Shown piece by piece: positions 18,583 to 25,772 of a stretch of DNA of 64,000 bases. Location: the NCBI GenBank assembly GCA_964613585.1, contig CAZTHL010000004.1, positions 28,986 through 92,985 of the forward strand. The letters are read 5' to 3'. The notes under the pieces are model-generated. The model saw only the letters and a program-made list of their open reading frames with translations, searched no databases and was not told the DNA's origin. Source of the stretch: CAZTHL01 sp964613585 (lineage in GTDB: Bacteria > Pseudomonadota > Alphaproteobacteria > DSM-16000 > Inquilinaceae). Numbering within the stretch: position 1 is the stretch's first letter; each line of letters begins with the position of its first letter. Made by a program: the position numbers and the translations under genes.

Positions 18583-19785
18583 TTACGGCGCCTCCGGAAA
18601 CAGCCCCGGCATCCAGCGCGGCGCCAGCGCGGCCGGGAACGCCAGCCGCAACGGCGCCCGTGGGCCGTCGGCGGTCAGCACCTCCCGGTCCAGCAGCGCC
18701 GCGGTGACCCGGCGGGCCTGGCGGTCGCCGGTGCCGAGCACCGCCGCCGCCTCGCCGCGCTCCAGCCGCCCGCGGTACAGCACCGCCTCCAGCAGCGGTC
18801 GGGACGCGCCGGGCAGCCGGCGGCCCCGGACCTCCTCCTCCGCCCAGACCAGGACGCGGTCGCGCAGCCTGTCGGGCTGCATCAGGCTCTCCACCAGACG
18901 GACCTGGGCCACGCAGATCTCGAGGAAGAAGACGGCGAAGTCCGCCAGCGCCTGCTGGCTGCGGCGGCCGTGACCGTCGACCTCGACGCCGGCCTGCTCA
19001 TGGCACGCGGCGAGGTGCGCCTTGTAGGCCCGATCCTGCCGGGCGAGGCCGCGCGCCACCGACCACAGGCCTCCCGTGTCCAGCGCCTCGCGCAGGACGG
19101 CGTAGGACACGAGCCGCGCGACCCGGCCATTGCCGTCGAGGAACGGGTGGATCCACACCAGCCGGTGGTGCGCGGTCGCCGCCGCCAGGATCAGACCGGC
19201 TCGGCCGAGTCGGGCATGGGCGGCCTCCAGGCGCGCCACGAAACGCGGCACGGCACCCGGGCTGACCGGGAGGTGCCGGCCGACGCGGACGTCGCGATGG
19301 CGGAACGCGCCGGGAACAAGCGGAACGCGCTCTCCGGTCCCGGGGTCGACCACACACCGCAACTCCTCGGGGAGACGCGCGCAGAAGCGGCGGTGGGTCT
19401 CGCGCAGGCCGGCGCCGGTGAGCGCCCGCCCGTCCAGGCCGCCGGCGTCGATCCAGGCCTGCACCTCGATATGGGCCTCGGCCTTGTGCTGGCGAAGCCG
19501 GTGCGCGGCGTCATTGCTGTAATGGCCCTTCAGCGCCCGCTCGATATCCATGGGGTGCGCCGTGTGCCCGTCGATGAGGTTGCTGTAGTAGCAGCTCGTC
19601 GCGCGCATCAGCGGGGCCAGGCTCTCGGCGATCCCGGGCGGCAGCCCGCGGCGCAGGCCGGCCGAGCATGCCGTCAGCTCCACGGCCAGATCCATGAGCT
19701 CGTCCCGGCGCGGCGCGCCGTCGCCCAGCAGGATGGGCTCCATCAGCCCGATGCTCTCGCCGCGGTCGGGGGCAGGGGGGTCCAT
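18583..19785 (-). CDS. Fic family protein (AMPylator)
   Basis: A 400-residue Fic-domain protein that transfers AMP (or another nucleotide part) to target proteins. The catalytic motif HPFLDGNGR is complete at 213-221. The N-terminal part holds the inhibition-helix region with SNLIDG (68-73). The family consensus (S/T)xxxE(G/N) has Glu where this has Asp72. The C-terminal 110 residues look like a winged-helix domain (LLEAVLYRGRLERGEAAAVLGTG). It is a single gene facing the cytochrome gene. A weak ribosome binding site precedes the ATG. Confidence 0.92.
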   Translation of the reverse strand: MDPPAPDRGESIGLMEPILLGDGAPRRDELMDLAVELTACSAGLRRGLPPGIAESLAPLMRATSCYYSNLIDGHTAHPMDIERALKGHYSNDAAHRLRQHKAEAHIEVQAWIDAGGLDGRALTGAGLRETHRRFCARLPEELRCVVDPGTGERVPLVPGAFRHRDVRVGRHLPVSPGAVPRFVARLEAAHARLGRAGLILAAATAHHRLVWIHPFLDGNGRVARLVSYAVLREALDTGGLWSVARGLARQDRAYKAHLAACHEQAGVEVDGHGRRSQQALADFAVFFLEICVAQVRLVESLMQPDRLRDRVLVWAEEEVRGRRLPGASRPLLEAVLYRGRLERGEAAAVLGTGDRQARRVTAALLDREVLTADGPRAPLRLAFPAALAPRWMPGLFPEAP

Positions 19786-20110
19786 GGCCGATGTCAGCGG
19801 CTCGTCCGCGTTGGCGCGTGTCCTCCGCCGGCTTGTACGTCCGCTTTCCTGTCCGCTTCAAGACCGCAGATTTTACCGATATTTCAGCAGCATGACGACC
19901 CCGTGGAAGGCGCGCCGACCGCCGATCCGTCCGCCTGGCCCTGGCGCCGACGGGAGCCCCGCGCGCCCGGCGCCGCCCAGGGGTCGCGCGCCGCGGCCGT
20001 CGGTCGCGGTCGGCCGTCCCGTGGCCGGCCTTCCGCTCGACGGTGCCGACGGAAACGATCCAGCATCAGACGGTCGGTTTACCCAGCAATCCTTGTCGCG
20101 CGCCTCGAGG

Positions 20111-20154
20111 CCCGGCCCGGTGGCCCGGCGCCGGCGCCGGGCCACCGGGCCGGG
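20111..20154. repeat. Perfect 44-bp palindrome
   Basis: The 22 bases at 20111-20132 are the exact reverse complement of 20133-20154, with no loop and pure G/C except one A-T pair per arm. It would form a very stable cruciform or hairpin. It runs directly into the 16-bp tandem repeat and the assembly gap. Confidence 0.85.
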
Positions 20155-20368
20155 TGGCATGCGGGCCGGGTGGCATGCGGGCCGGGTGGCATGCGGGCCG
20201 NNNNNNNNNNNNNNNNNNNNNNNNNNNNNNNNNNNNNNNNNNNNNNNNNNNNNNNNNNNNNNNNNNNNNNNNNNNNNNNNNNNNNNNNNNNNNNNNNNNN
20301 ATGCGGGCCGGGTGGCATGCGGGCCGGGTGGCATGCGGGCCGGGTGGCATGCGGGCCGGGTGGCATGC
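20147..20368. repeat. 16-bp tandem repeat array broken by assembly gap
   Basis: Unit GGGCCGGGTGGCATGC. Three full copies (20147-20194) precede the gap and four (20305-20368) follow, identical in sequence and still in phase at each edge. The true copy number is hidden by the 100 N. The unit length is not a multiple of three and no gene crosses it, so it is intergenic (between the Fic and CBS genes). The flanks 19786-20110 and 20369-20572 hold nothing else that I can identify. Confidence 0.85.
20201..20300. other. Scaffold gap (100 N)
   Basis: Exactly 100 undetermined bases, the usual placeholder for a gap of unknown size, inside the 16-bp repeat. Confidence 0.95.
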
Positions 20369-20572
20369 GGGATGCCCTCGGATCCGTTGAGGAGGGGGTG
20401 CGGCCGAGGCGGATCGGGCCGTCGGGCCGGTCGGCGGGCGCGCTTGGACGGGGCCGGTTTCGTCTGCTAAACAACGGAGCGGAACGGTCGTCGGACCGCG
20501 CCGTGGGACCCCCGGTCGCGCGGCCGGGATCCGCCCCCGCGTGCGTCTCCAGTGGCAGAAAGGGCTCCCGTG

Positions 20573-21025
20573 ATGCTGTGCCGTGACTTCATGCACCAGC
20601 CGCCGACCCATGTCCGCCAGTCGGCCACCCTCGAGGAGGCCATCGAGCTGATGTTCGACCGGCACATCCAGCCGCTCCTGGTCACCGACGACGAGGACCG
20701 CTTCGTCGGCGAGATCCAGTCGCTGCAGTTCGCCAAGCTGCTGCTGCCGGCCTCGGTCGGCCTCGCCTTCGGCGTCCACAACACCGACGACCTGGGCAAG
20801 TCCGTCGCCGATCTCAACGAGCGCCTGAAGCCGCACCTCAGCCGGCCGATTCGCGAGTTCATCGACCACGATATCCCGGTGGTGCTGGAGAAGGCGCCGC
20901 TGATCGACGCGCTCATGCTGCTGCGCGGCGGCGTCGTGCGCGTGCCGGTGCTCGATGCGCCGGGCGGCAAGCTGATCGGCGCCATCTCCATGCTGACCAT
21001 CCTGCGCACGGTGATGGGCAAGTAG
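20573..21025 (+). CDS. CBS-domain protein
   Basis: A 150-residue soluble protein with two CBS motifs (MHQPPTHVRQSATLEEAIELM...QPLLVTDDEDRFVG, and FIDHDIPVVLEKAPLIDALML...VPVLDAPGGKLIGAIS). Pairs of CBS motifs bind adenine nucleotides and regulate partner proteins. No partner domain is fused. The start at 20573 has AGAAAGGG upstream. Nearby genes give no functional hint. Confidence 0.85.
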   Translation: MLCRDFMHQPPTHVRQSATLEEAIELMFDRHIQPLLVTDDEDRFVGEIQSLQFAKLLLPASVGLAFGVHNTDDLGKSVADLNERLKPHLSRPIREFIDHDIPVVLEKAPLIDALMLLRGGVVRVPVLDAPGGKLIGAISMLTILRTVMGK

Positions 21026-21029
21026 GGCG

Positions 21030-21155
21030 CCGGGCGTCGCGGCGCGCCTCGGGCGAGCCGGGCGGCGCAGCGCGCCTCAGGCGAGCCGGGCGTCGCAGCG
21101 CGCCTCAGGCGAGTCGGGCGGCGCAGCGCGCCTCAGGCGAGTCGGGCGGCGCAGC
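21030..21155. repeat. 28-bp tandem repeat derived from a gene 3' end
   Basis: Four full copies begin at 21044, 21072, 21100 and 21128 (each starting GCGCCTC), with a half copy at 21030-21043. The last copy overlaps the final codons and stop of the minus-strand cyclodeaminase-like gene (ends at 21133). The array is therefore a tandem duplication of that gene's terminus into the intergenic space. Copies differ by one or two bases. Confidence 0.85.
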
Positions 21156-21789
21156 GGTCGGTCACCGCCCGGTGCCGCTCGGCGATCTGGCGGCGCAGAT
21201 GGTCGCGGCTGGTCGCGTAGTCGGCCGCGATGTCGGCGTCCTTGATGCTCTTCAGGTTGATGTCGACATTGTAGAGCACAGCGACGCCGGCGCCGTGCAG
21301 CAGCGCCGCGCCCGCGGCGACGTCGCTGACGATGCCGGCCTGCGCCCGGTCGGCCGCCTGGTCGGCGATGGCGAGCGCCTCCAGCACGCTGCCCGCGGCG
21401 TTCAGCGGCGCCTCGGTCGCCGCCATGGTCGCCTCGGCCAGCCGGTCGCGGCGCGCCTCCTTCTCCGCGTCGGTGCCCTTGGGCAGGCGCAGCGCCGCCA
21501 TGTAGCCCTCGAACACCGCCATGTCGGTATCGGCATGGGCGCTGAGCTCGGCCATCAGGCCGCTGCCGGCGGCGATCAGCGGCTCCAGCGTCGCCGCGCC
21601 GTCCGCGTCCTTGGCCGCCGCCTTGGTCGCGGTGACCCTGAGCGCCATCAGCACCAGGCCGATGCCGACGGCGGCCGTGGCCATGGCCGCCGAGCCGCCG
21701 CCGGGCGTCGGATCCGCGCTCGCCGTGCGGTCGCGGAACTCGCCCAGGCCCCAGCGCCAGACCGTGTCGGGATCGTCGGGATCGCTCAT
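21133..21789 (-). CDS. Cyclodeaminase/cyclohydrolase family protein (FchA-like)
   Basis: A 218-residue all-helical protein of the FTCD_C family: formimino-THF cyclodeaminase, or methenyl-THF cyclohydrolase FchA in one-carbon metabolism. The family signature DPTPGGGSAAM is at 26-36, followed by a long helical bundle with VSDVAAGAALLHGAG and NVDINLKSIKD. It overlaps folD by 4 bp, so the two are co-translated. That pairing favours methenyl-THF cyclohydrolase over histidine degradation, because no hut gene is nearby. Confidence 0.85.
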   Translation of the reverse strand: MSDPDDPDTVWRWGLGEFRDRTASADPTPGGGSAAMATAAVGIGLVLMALRVTATKAAAKDADGAATLEPLIAAGSGLMAELSAHADTDMAVFEGYMAALRLPKGTDAEKEARRDRLAEATMAATEAPLNAAGSVLEALAIADQAADRAQAGIVSDVAAGAALLHGAGVAVLYNVDINLKSIKDADIAADYATSRDHLRRQIAERHRAVTDRCAARLA

Positions 21790-22682
21790 GGTGACGCCGC
21801 CTCCGTCGCGCCGATCAGCCCCTGCAGGGCCATGGCGCGCATCAGGTTGCCGAAGATGAGCGTCGAGGTCAGCGGCCCGACGCCGCCGGGCACCGGCGTC
21901 AGCGCCGCCGCCCGGGACGCCACCGTCGCCGCGTCCACATCGCCCACGATACGGTCGCCGACCACGTTGATGCCGGCGTCGATCACCACCTGCCCGTCCC
22001 GGATATGCGAGCCGTCGATCAGCCCGACGCGCCCGGCGGCCACGAACACCACCTCGGCCGGCGCGATCGCCGCCGCCAGGTCGGGGGTCCGGGTGTGGCA
22101 GACGGTGACCGTCACGTCACGGTTGATCAGCATGGGGATCAGCGAGCGGCCGACAGACCGGCCGCGGCCGACCACGGTGGCGCGGCAGCCGGCGAGCGGC
22201 CGGACGCTCTCGGCCAGCGCGATGCAGGCGAGCGGCGTCGCCGGGGCGATCGCCTCGGACTCGCGGCCCGCGGCGATCAGCCCGAGATTGACCGCCGTGA
22301 GCCCGTCGACATCCTTGTGTGGATGCAGATGCCGGATCGCCGCCTCGGCGTCCATGCCGAGCTCCAGCGGCAGGGCGAGCAGGATGCCGTGCACCGCCGG
22401 ATCGGCGTTGAGCGCGTCAAGCCGGCGCTCGAGCGCCGCCTGGCCCTGGGCCGGGTCGATGCTGACCAGTTCCAGCGCGATGCCGAGCTTGGCCGCCGTG
22501 CGGCCCTTGGCCTCGGCGTACTTGAGCACCGCCGGATCGGCCGAGGCGGTGACCACCGCCAGCGACGGGGTCACCCCGCCGGCGGCCAGGGCGCTGACCT
22601 GGGCGGCGATGTCGGCGCGCGCGCCTTCGGCGAGCGGCGCGCCGCGCAGGGAGACGGCTTCGGCCATGATCCGCGCAGGCAT
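21786..22682 (-). CDS. folD: FolD-type methylenetetrahydrofolate dehydrogenase
   Basis: NADP-dependent methylene-THF dehydrogenase, usually also a cyclohydrolase. From the ATG at 22682 it has 298 residues. A second ATG at 22667 is possible, and the frame stays open far upstream without FolD similarity. Seen: Y55 and K59 (KYAEAKGR), DVDGLTAVN, VVGRGRSVGRSL for NADP and TPVPGGVGPLT. The usual VQLPLP motif reads LLALPL, so the Gln that supports the cyclohydrolase lysine is Ala103. It overlaps the FchA-like gene, which could supply the missing activity. Confidence 0.9.
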   Translation of the reverse strand: MPARIMAEAVSLRGAPLAEGARADIAAQVSALAAGGVTPSLAVVTASADPAVLKYAEAKGRTAAKLGIALELVSIDPAQGQAALERRLDALNADPAVHGILLALPLELGMDAEAAIRHLHPHKDVDGLTAVNLGLIAAGRESEAIAPATPLACIALAESVRPLAGCRATVVGRGRSVGRSLIPMLINRDVTVTVCHTRTPDLAAAIAPAEVVFVAAGRVGLIDGSHIRDGQVVIDAGINVVGDRIVGDVDAATVASRAAALTPVPGGVGPLTSTLIFGNLMRAMALQGLIGATEAASP

Positions 22683-22787
22683 GAGGTGGCAACGCGTGCC
22701 TCGGGGGAATACACCGCCGCCGGCGGCGCTGGCAAGGCGCCAGGGCCGCCCCTGCGAGACCGGGGCCCGGGACCGGGGAGAAAGGCG

Positions 22788-23294
22788 ATGACGCCGGTGC
22801 TGCTCGGCCTCGGCGGCAACCAGGGTGATCGTCGGGCGGCGCTGCGCGCGGCCCTGGCCGGGCTCGCGCCGGCCGTCGCGGTCGATGCCTGCTCGTCGGT
22901 CTACGAGACGGCGCCCGTGCATGTCACCGACCAGCCGGCCTTCCTCAACATGGCCGCGCGCGGCCGGACCCTGCTCGGGCCCGAGCCGCTGCTGGCGGCC
23001 CTGAAGGCGCTGGAGCGCCGGCTCGGGCGCACGCCGACGCGCCGCTGGGGCCCGCGCCGGATCGATGTGGACATCCTCTTCTACGGCGACCGGGTGCTCG
23101 ACGCGCCGACGCTGACGGTGCCGCACCCGCGCATGGCCGAGCGCGCCTTCGTCCTGGCGCCGGCGGCCGAGGTCGCCGCGGACTGGCGCCACCCGGTGCT
23201 GGGACGGACGGTGGCCGAGCTGCTCGAGCGGCTGCCGGCGTCCGGGCCGGCGGTCGAGCACGTGGGCCCGATCGAGGCCGCGGGCCCGCCGTGA
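22788..23294 (+). CDS. folK: 2-amino-4-hydroxy-6-hydroxymethyldihydropteridine pyrophosphokinase
   Basis: HPPK transfers pyrophosphate from ATP to the pterin precursor in folate synthesis. The 168-residue product has LGGNQGDR at the N-terminus, the family signature RRWGPRRIDVDILFYG and VPHPRMAERAFVLAP. GGGAGAAAGG precedes the ATG. It diverges from folD, 105 bp apart, placing folate synthesis beside folate-dependent one-carbon genes. Confidence 0.96.
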   Translation: MTPVLLGLGGNQGDRRAALRAALAGLAPAVAVDACSSVYETAPVHVTDQPAFLNMAARGRTLLGPEPLLAALKALERRLGRTPTRRWGPRRIDVDILFYGDRVLDAPTLTVPHPRMAERAFVLAPAAEVAADWRHPVLGRTVAELLERLPASGPAVEHVGPIEAAGPP

Positions 23295-23434
23295 CGTCGG
23301 AAGGGATCGTGTCGCGCCCCTTGCCGGAGCGCCGGTCATGCCCTAACGCTAACCACAGGGGTGGTGGACGGCGACCGGCCGGCGGCGTCGCGTCCGGCGA
23401 CCACCCGTGCCGCCCGGTCCCGGAGGGATTCTCG

Positions 23435-23875
23435 ATGGACGACGTGGTCCGCTACTATCTCGAGGATCTGAAGGTCGGTCAGACCGACAGCTTCACGAAG
23501 ACGGTCACCGAGGCCGACATTGTCCTGTTCGCCGGGGTGTCGGGCGACACCAATCCTATGCACCTGGACCAGGTCTATGCCGAGTCGACGATGTTCAAGG
23601 GGCGCATCGCCCACGGCATGCTGGTGGTCAGCCTGATCTCCTGCGTGCTCGGCACCAGGCTGCCGGGGCCGGGCGCCATCTTCATCGCCCAGTCGGCGCA
23701 CTACAAGGCGCCGGTGCGCATCGGCGACACGGTCGAGGCGCGCGCCACCGTCACCGAGATCGTGCCCGAGCGCGAGCGGGTCGTTCTCAGGACCACCTGC
23801 CATGTCGGCGACACCCTGGCGGTCGACGGCGACGCCACCGTCAAGGTGCCGAGCCGGGCCGGCCTTCGCCCCTGA
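23435..23875 (+). CDS. MaoC-like (R)-specific enoyl-CoA hydratase
   Basis: A 146-residue hot-dog-fold hydratase of the MaoC/PhaJ family. The catalytic Asp/His hydratase motif is visible in FAGVSGDTNPMHLD, followed by GRIAHGMLVVSLIS. A strong ribosome binding site (CGGAGGG) precedes the ATG at 23435. PhaJ-type enzymes hydrate trans-2-enoyl-CoA and can feed polyhydroxyalkanoate synthesis. The precise substrate cannot be told from sequence. Confidence 0.9.
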   Translation: MDDVVRYYLEDLKVGQTDSFTKTVTEADIVLFAGVSGDTNPMHLDQVYAESTMFKGRIAHGMLVVSLISCVLGTRLPGPGAIFIAQSAHYKAPVRIGDTVEARATVTEIVPERERVVLRTTCHVGDTLAVDGDATVKVPSRAGLRP

Positions 23876-23936
23876 GGCGTTGGCTCCGCGCCCGGGCCCG
23901 TCAGCCGCCCCCCAACCCACGGCAGCCCGGCCCGCC

Positions 23937-24887
23937 ATGGAGATCTTCCGGCATCACCAGACCCTGCCCGAGCGGGCGCGCGGCGCGGTTGTCGCCATCG
24001 GCAACTTCGACGGCGTCCACCGCGGCCACCGCATCGTCATCGGCGAGGCGGCCGCCGTGGCGAAGGCGCTCGGCACCAGGCTCGCCGTGGTCTCCTTCGA
24101 GCCGCACCCGCGCAGCGTGTTCCGGCCGGAGGAGCCGCCGTTCCGGCTGACTCCGTTCCGCGCCCGGGCCCACCAGCTGGCCCGGCTGGGCGTCGACCTG
24201 CACATCGTGCTGACCTTTGACGAGGCGTTCGCCCGGCAGAGCCCGGAGGACTTCATCGGCGAGGTGCTGGTCGATGGCCTCGCGGTGCGCCATGTGACGA
24301 TCGGCTACGACTTCTGCTTCGGCCACAAGCGCCGCGGCACCTCCGAGACCCTGCTCGCGGCCGGCCGGGTGAGCGGCTTCGGCGTGACCGTGGTGACCAA
24401 GGCCTCGGACGAGACCGGCGGCGCCATCTCCTCGAGCCGGATCCGCGAGCTCCTGGTCGAGGGCCGCGCGCGCGAGGCGGCGGAGCTGCTTGGCCGGCCC
24501 TGGGAGATCGAGGGACGGGTCGAGACCGGCGACCGGCGCGGCCGCGAGCTCGGCTACCCCACCGCCAACATCGATCTCGGCGAGCATCTGCGGCCGGCCT
24601 TCGGCGTCTACGCCGTGCGCGTCGGGCTCGAGGCCGAGGGGATGGCCGAGCCGGAGTGGCACGACGGCGTGGCCAATCTCGGCATCCGGCCCATGTACGC
24701 GTCACCCCGCCCGCTGCTCGAGGCGCACTTGTTCGACTTCGCGGGCGACCTCTACGGCCGGCACCTGCGGGTGCAGCTGGTCGAGTGGCTGCGCGGCGAG
24801 GCCCGGCTGCCGAGCGTCGCGGCCCTGATCGCCCAGATGGACCGCGACAGCGCGGCGGCCCGGCGGGCGCTGGCCGGGACCCCCTGA
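23937..24887 (+). CDS. ribF: Bifunctional riboflavin kinase/FAD synthetase
   Basis: Converts riboflavin to FMN and then FAD. The 316-residue product has the nucleotidyltransferase domain first (IGNFDGVHRGHRIVI, then ISSSRIRELLVEG). The flavokinase domain follows (EIEGRVETGDRRGRELGYPTANI, DLYGRHLRVQLVEWLR). The ATG at 23937 starts at the natural N-terminus. The frame is open further upstream, but that stretch overlaps the MaoC gene. It is encoded upstream of ileS and lspA, a conserved ribF-ileS-lspA neighbourhood in proteobacteria, here with a PAS-type gene inserted. Confidence 0.96.
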   Translation: MEIFRHHQTLPERARGAVVAIGNFDGVHRGHRIVIGEAAAVAKALGTRLAVVSFEPHPRSVFRPEEPPFRLTPFRARAHQLARLGVDLHIVLTFDEAFARQSPEDFIGEVLVDGLAVRHVTIGYDFCFGHKRRGTSETLLAAGRVSGFGVTVVTKASDETGGAISSSRIRELLVEGRAREAAELLGRPWEIEGRVETGDRRGRELGYPTANIDLGEHLRPAFGVYAVRVGLEAEGMAEPEWHDGVANLGIRPMYASPRPLLEAHLFDFAGDLYGRHLRVQLVEWLRGEARLPSVAALIAQMDRDSAAARRALAGTP

Positions 24888-25077
24888 CCGGCGCCGGCCC
24901 GGGTGCGAGCCGCCGCATCCGCCCCTGCCGGCAAATCTTTAGAATTGTTTCGGTTCCGGTTCGATAACTAACCGTGTCAAGTCTGTGATCGGGCGTTGCG
25001 TTCCTTGAGCAATCGTTTAGCGTGGTTGATAAGCGAAACCGGAAAGTAAGGTTAGTTTCTCCGCTGCGGCCGCGCTC

Positions 25078-25611
25078 ATGGATCTTCCTCCGGCACATAA
25101 AATTGCATATGGATCGGCGCCGCGGGAGCCACGGCTGCGCGCGCTCCTGGGGTACTGGCGGACCCGGCATCAGGAGGGCCGCCCGCCGGCCTGGTGGCGG
25201 CTGGATCCGAGCGAGATCCCCGAGATCATGTCGCTCGTTATGGTTGTGCACTCGCTCGGCGTGCCGCCGGCCCGGGTGGTCAGGCTCGCCGGCGGCGGGG
25301 TTCTGGCCCGCTTCGGTGCCGACCTGCCCGGGTCGCGGCTCGGCGACGCGGCGCACGGCGACCGCCTTGCCCTCGACAAGGCCTGTGAGCGCGTCCTGGC
25401 CGATGAGCGGGCGCGCGTGCTGGTGACGGATCTCTTCCCGTCGGAGGCTCTCGGAGCGGCGGACGGCTGCCTCGAGCACCTGCTGCTGCCGCTGGCCAGC
25501 GAGCATGGCGTGGACATGGTGATGATCGGCATGGCCGAGACGCATCGGCAGGCGAGGGTCGAGACGCTTGTCAGTCCGGCCCGGCCGATGCTCATCGAGG
25601 CCGTCGCCTGA
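25078..25611 (+). CDS. PAS-type (PAS_5 family) protein
   Basis: A 177-residue cytoplasmic protein matching the alphaproteobacterial stand-alone PAS_5 (PF07310-like) pattern. It has an opening RALLGYWRTRHQEGRPPAWWRLDPSEIPEIM segment, where DP.EIP..M/L is characteristic, followed by a PAS-like core and C-terminal LLLPLASEHGVDMVMIGM. Ligand and role are unknown. A second member lies at 52146-52619. The region just upstream (24900-25077) is less GC-rich than the genes and probably carries its promoter. Confidence 0.72.
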   Translation: MDLPPAHKIAYGSAPREPRLRALLGYWRTRHQEGRPPAWWRLDPSEIPEIMSLVMVVHSLGVPPARVVRLAGGGVLARFGADLPGSRLGDAAHGDRLALDKACERVLADERARVLVTDLFPSEALGAADGCLEHLLLPLASEHGVDMVMIGMAETHRQARVETLVSPARPMLIEAVA

Positions 25612-25772
25612 GCTCCCGTGCCGGCGACGGGACTGTGACCGGCCGCGCCCGGCGCGAGGCGCCTCCGGCATTGCGCCCGCGCCGCTAATCGGCTACCGGC
25701 TGAAGGCAGAGGGCCGCGGCCGGCCGCGACGGGGGCGCGGCCGGGACCGGCGTGCGCCGAGAGGATCAGTCC

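Noticed and set aside
19873..20390. Open frames through the 16-bp repeats that read as repeated peptides (AGRVACGPGGMR and similar)
   Set aside because: The repeat is 16 bp, not a multiple of three, so every frame is open by chance. They run across the undetermined bases and have no start signal.
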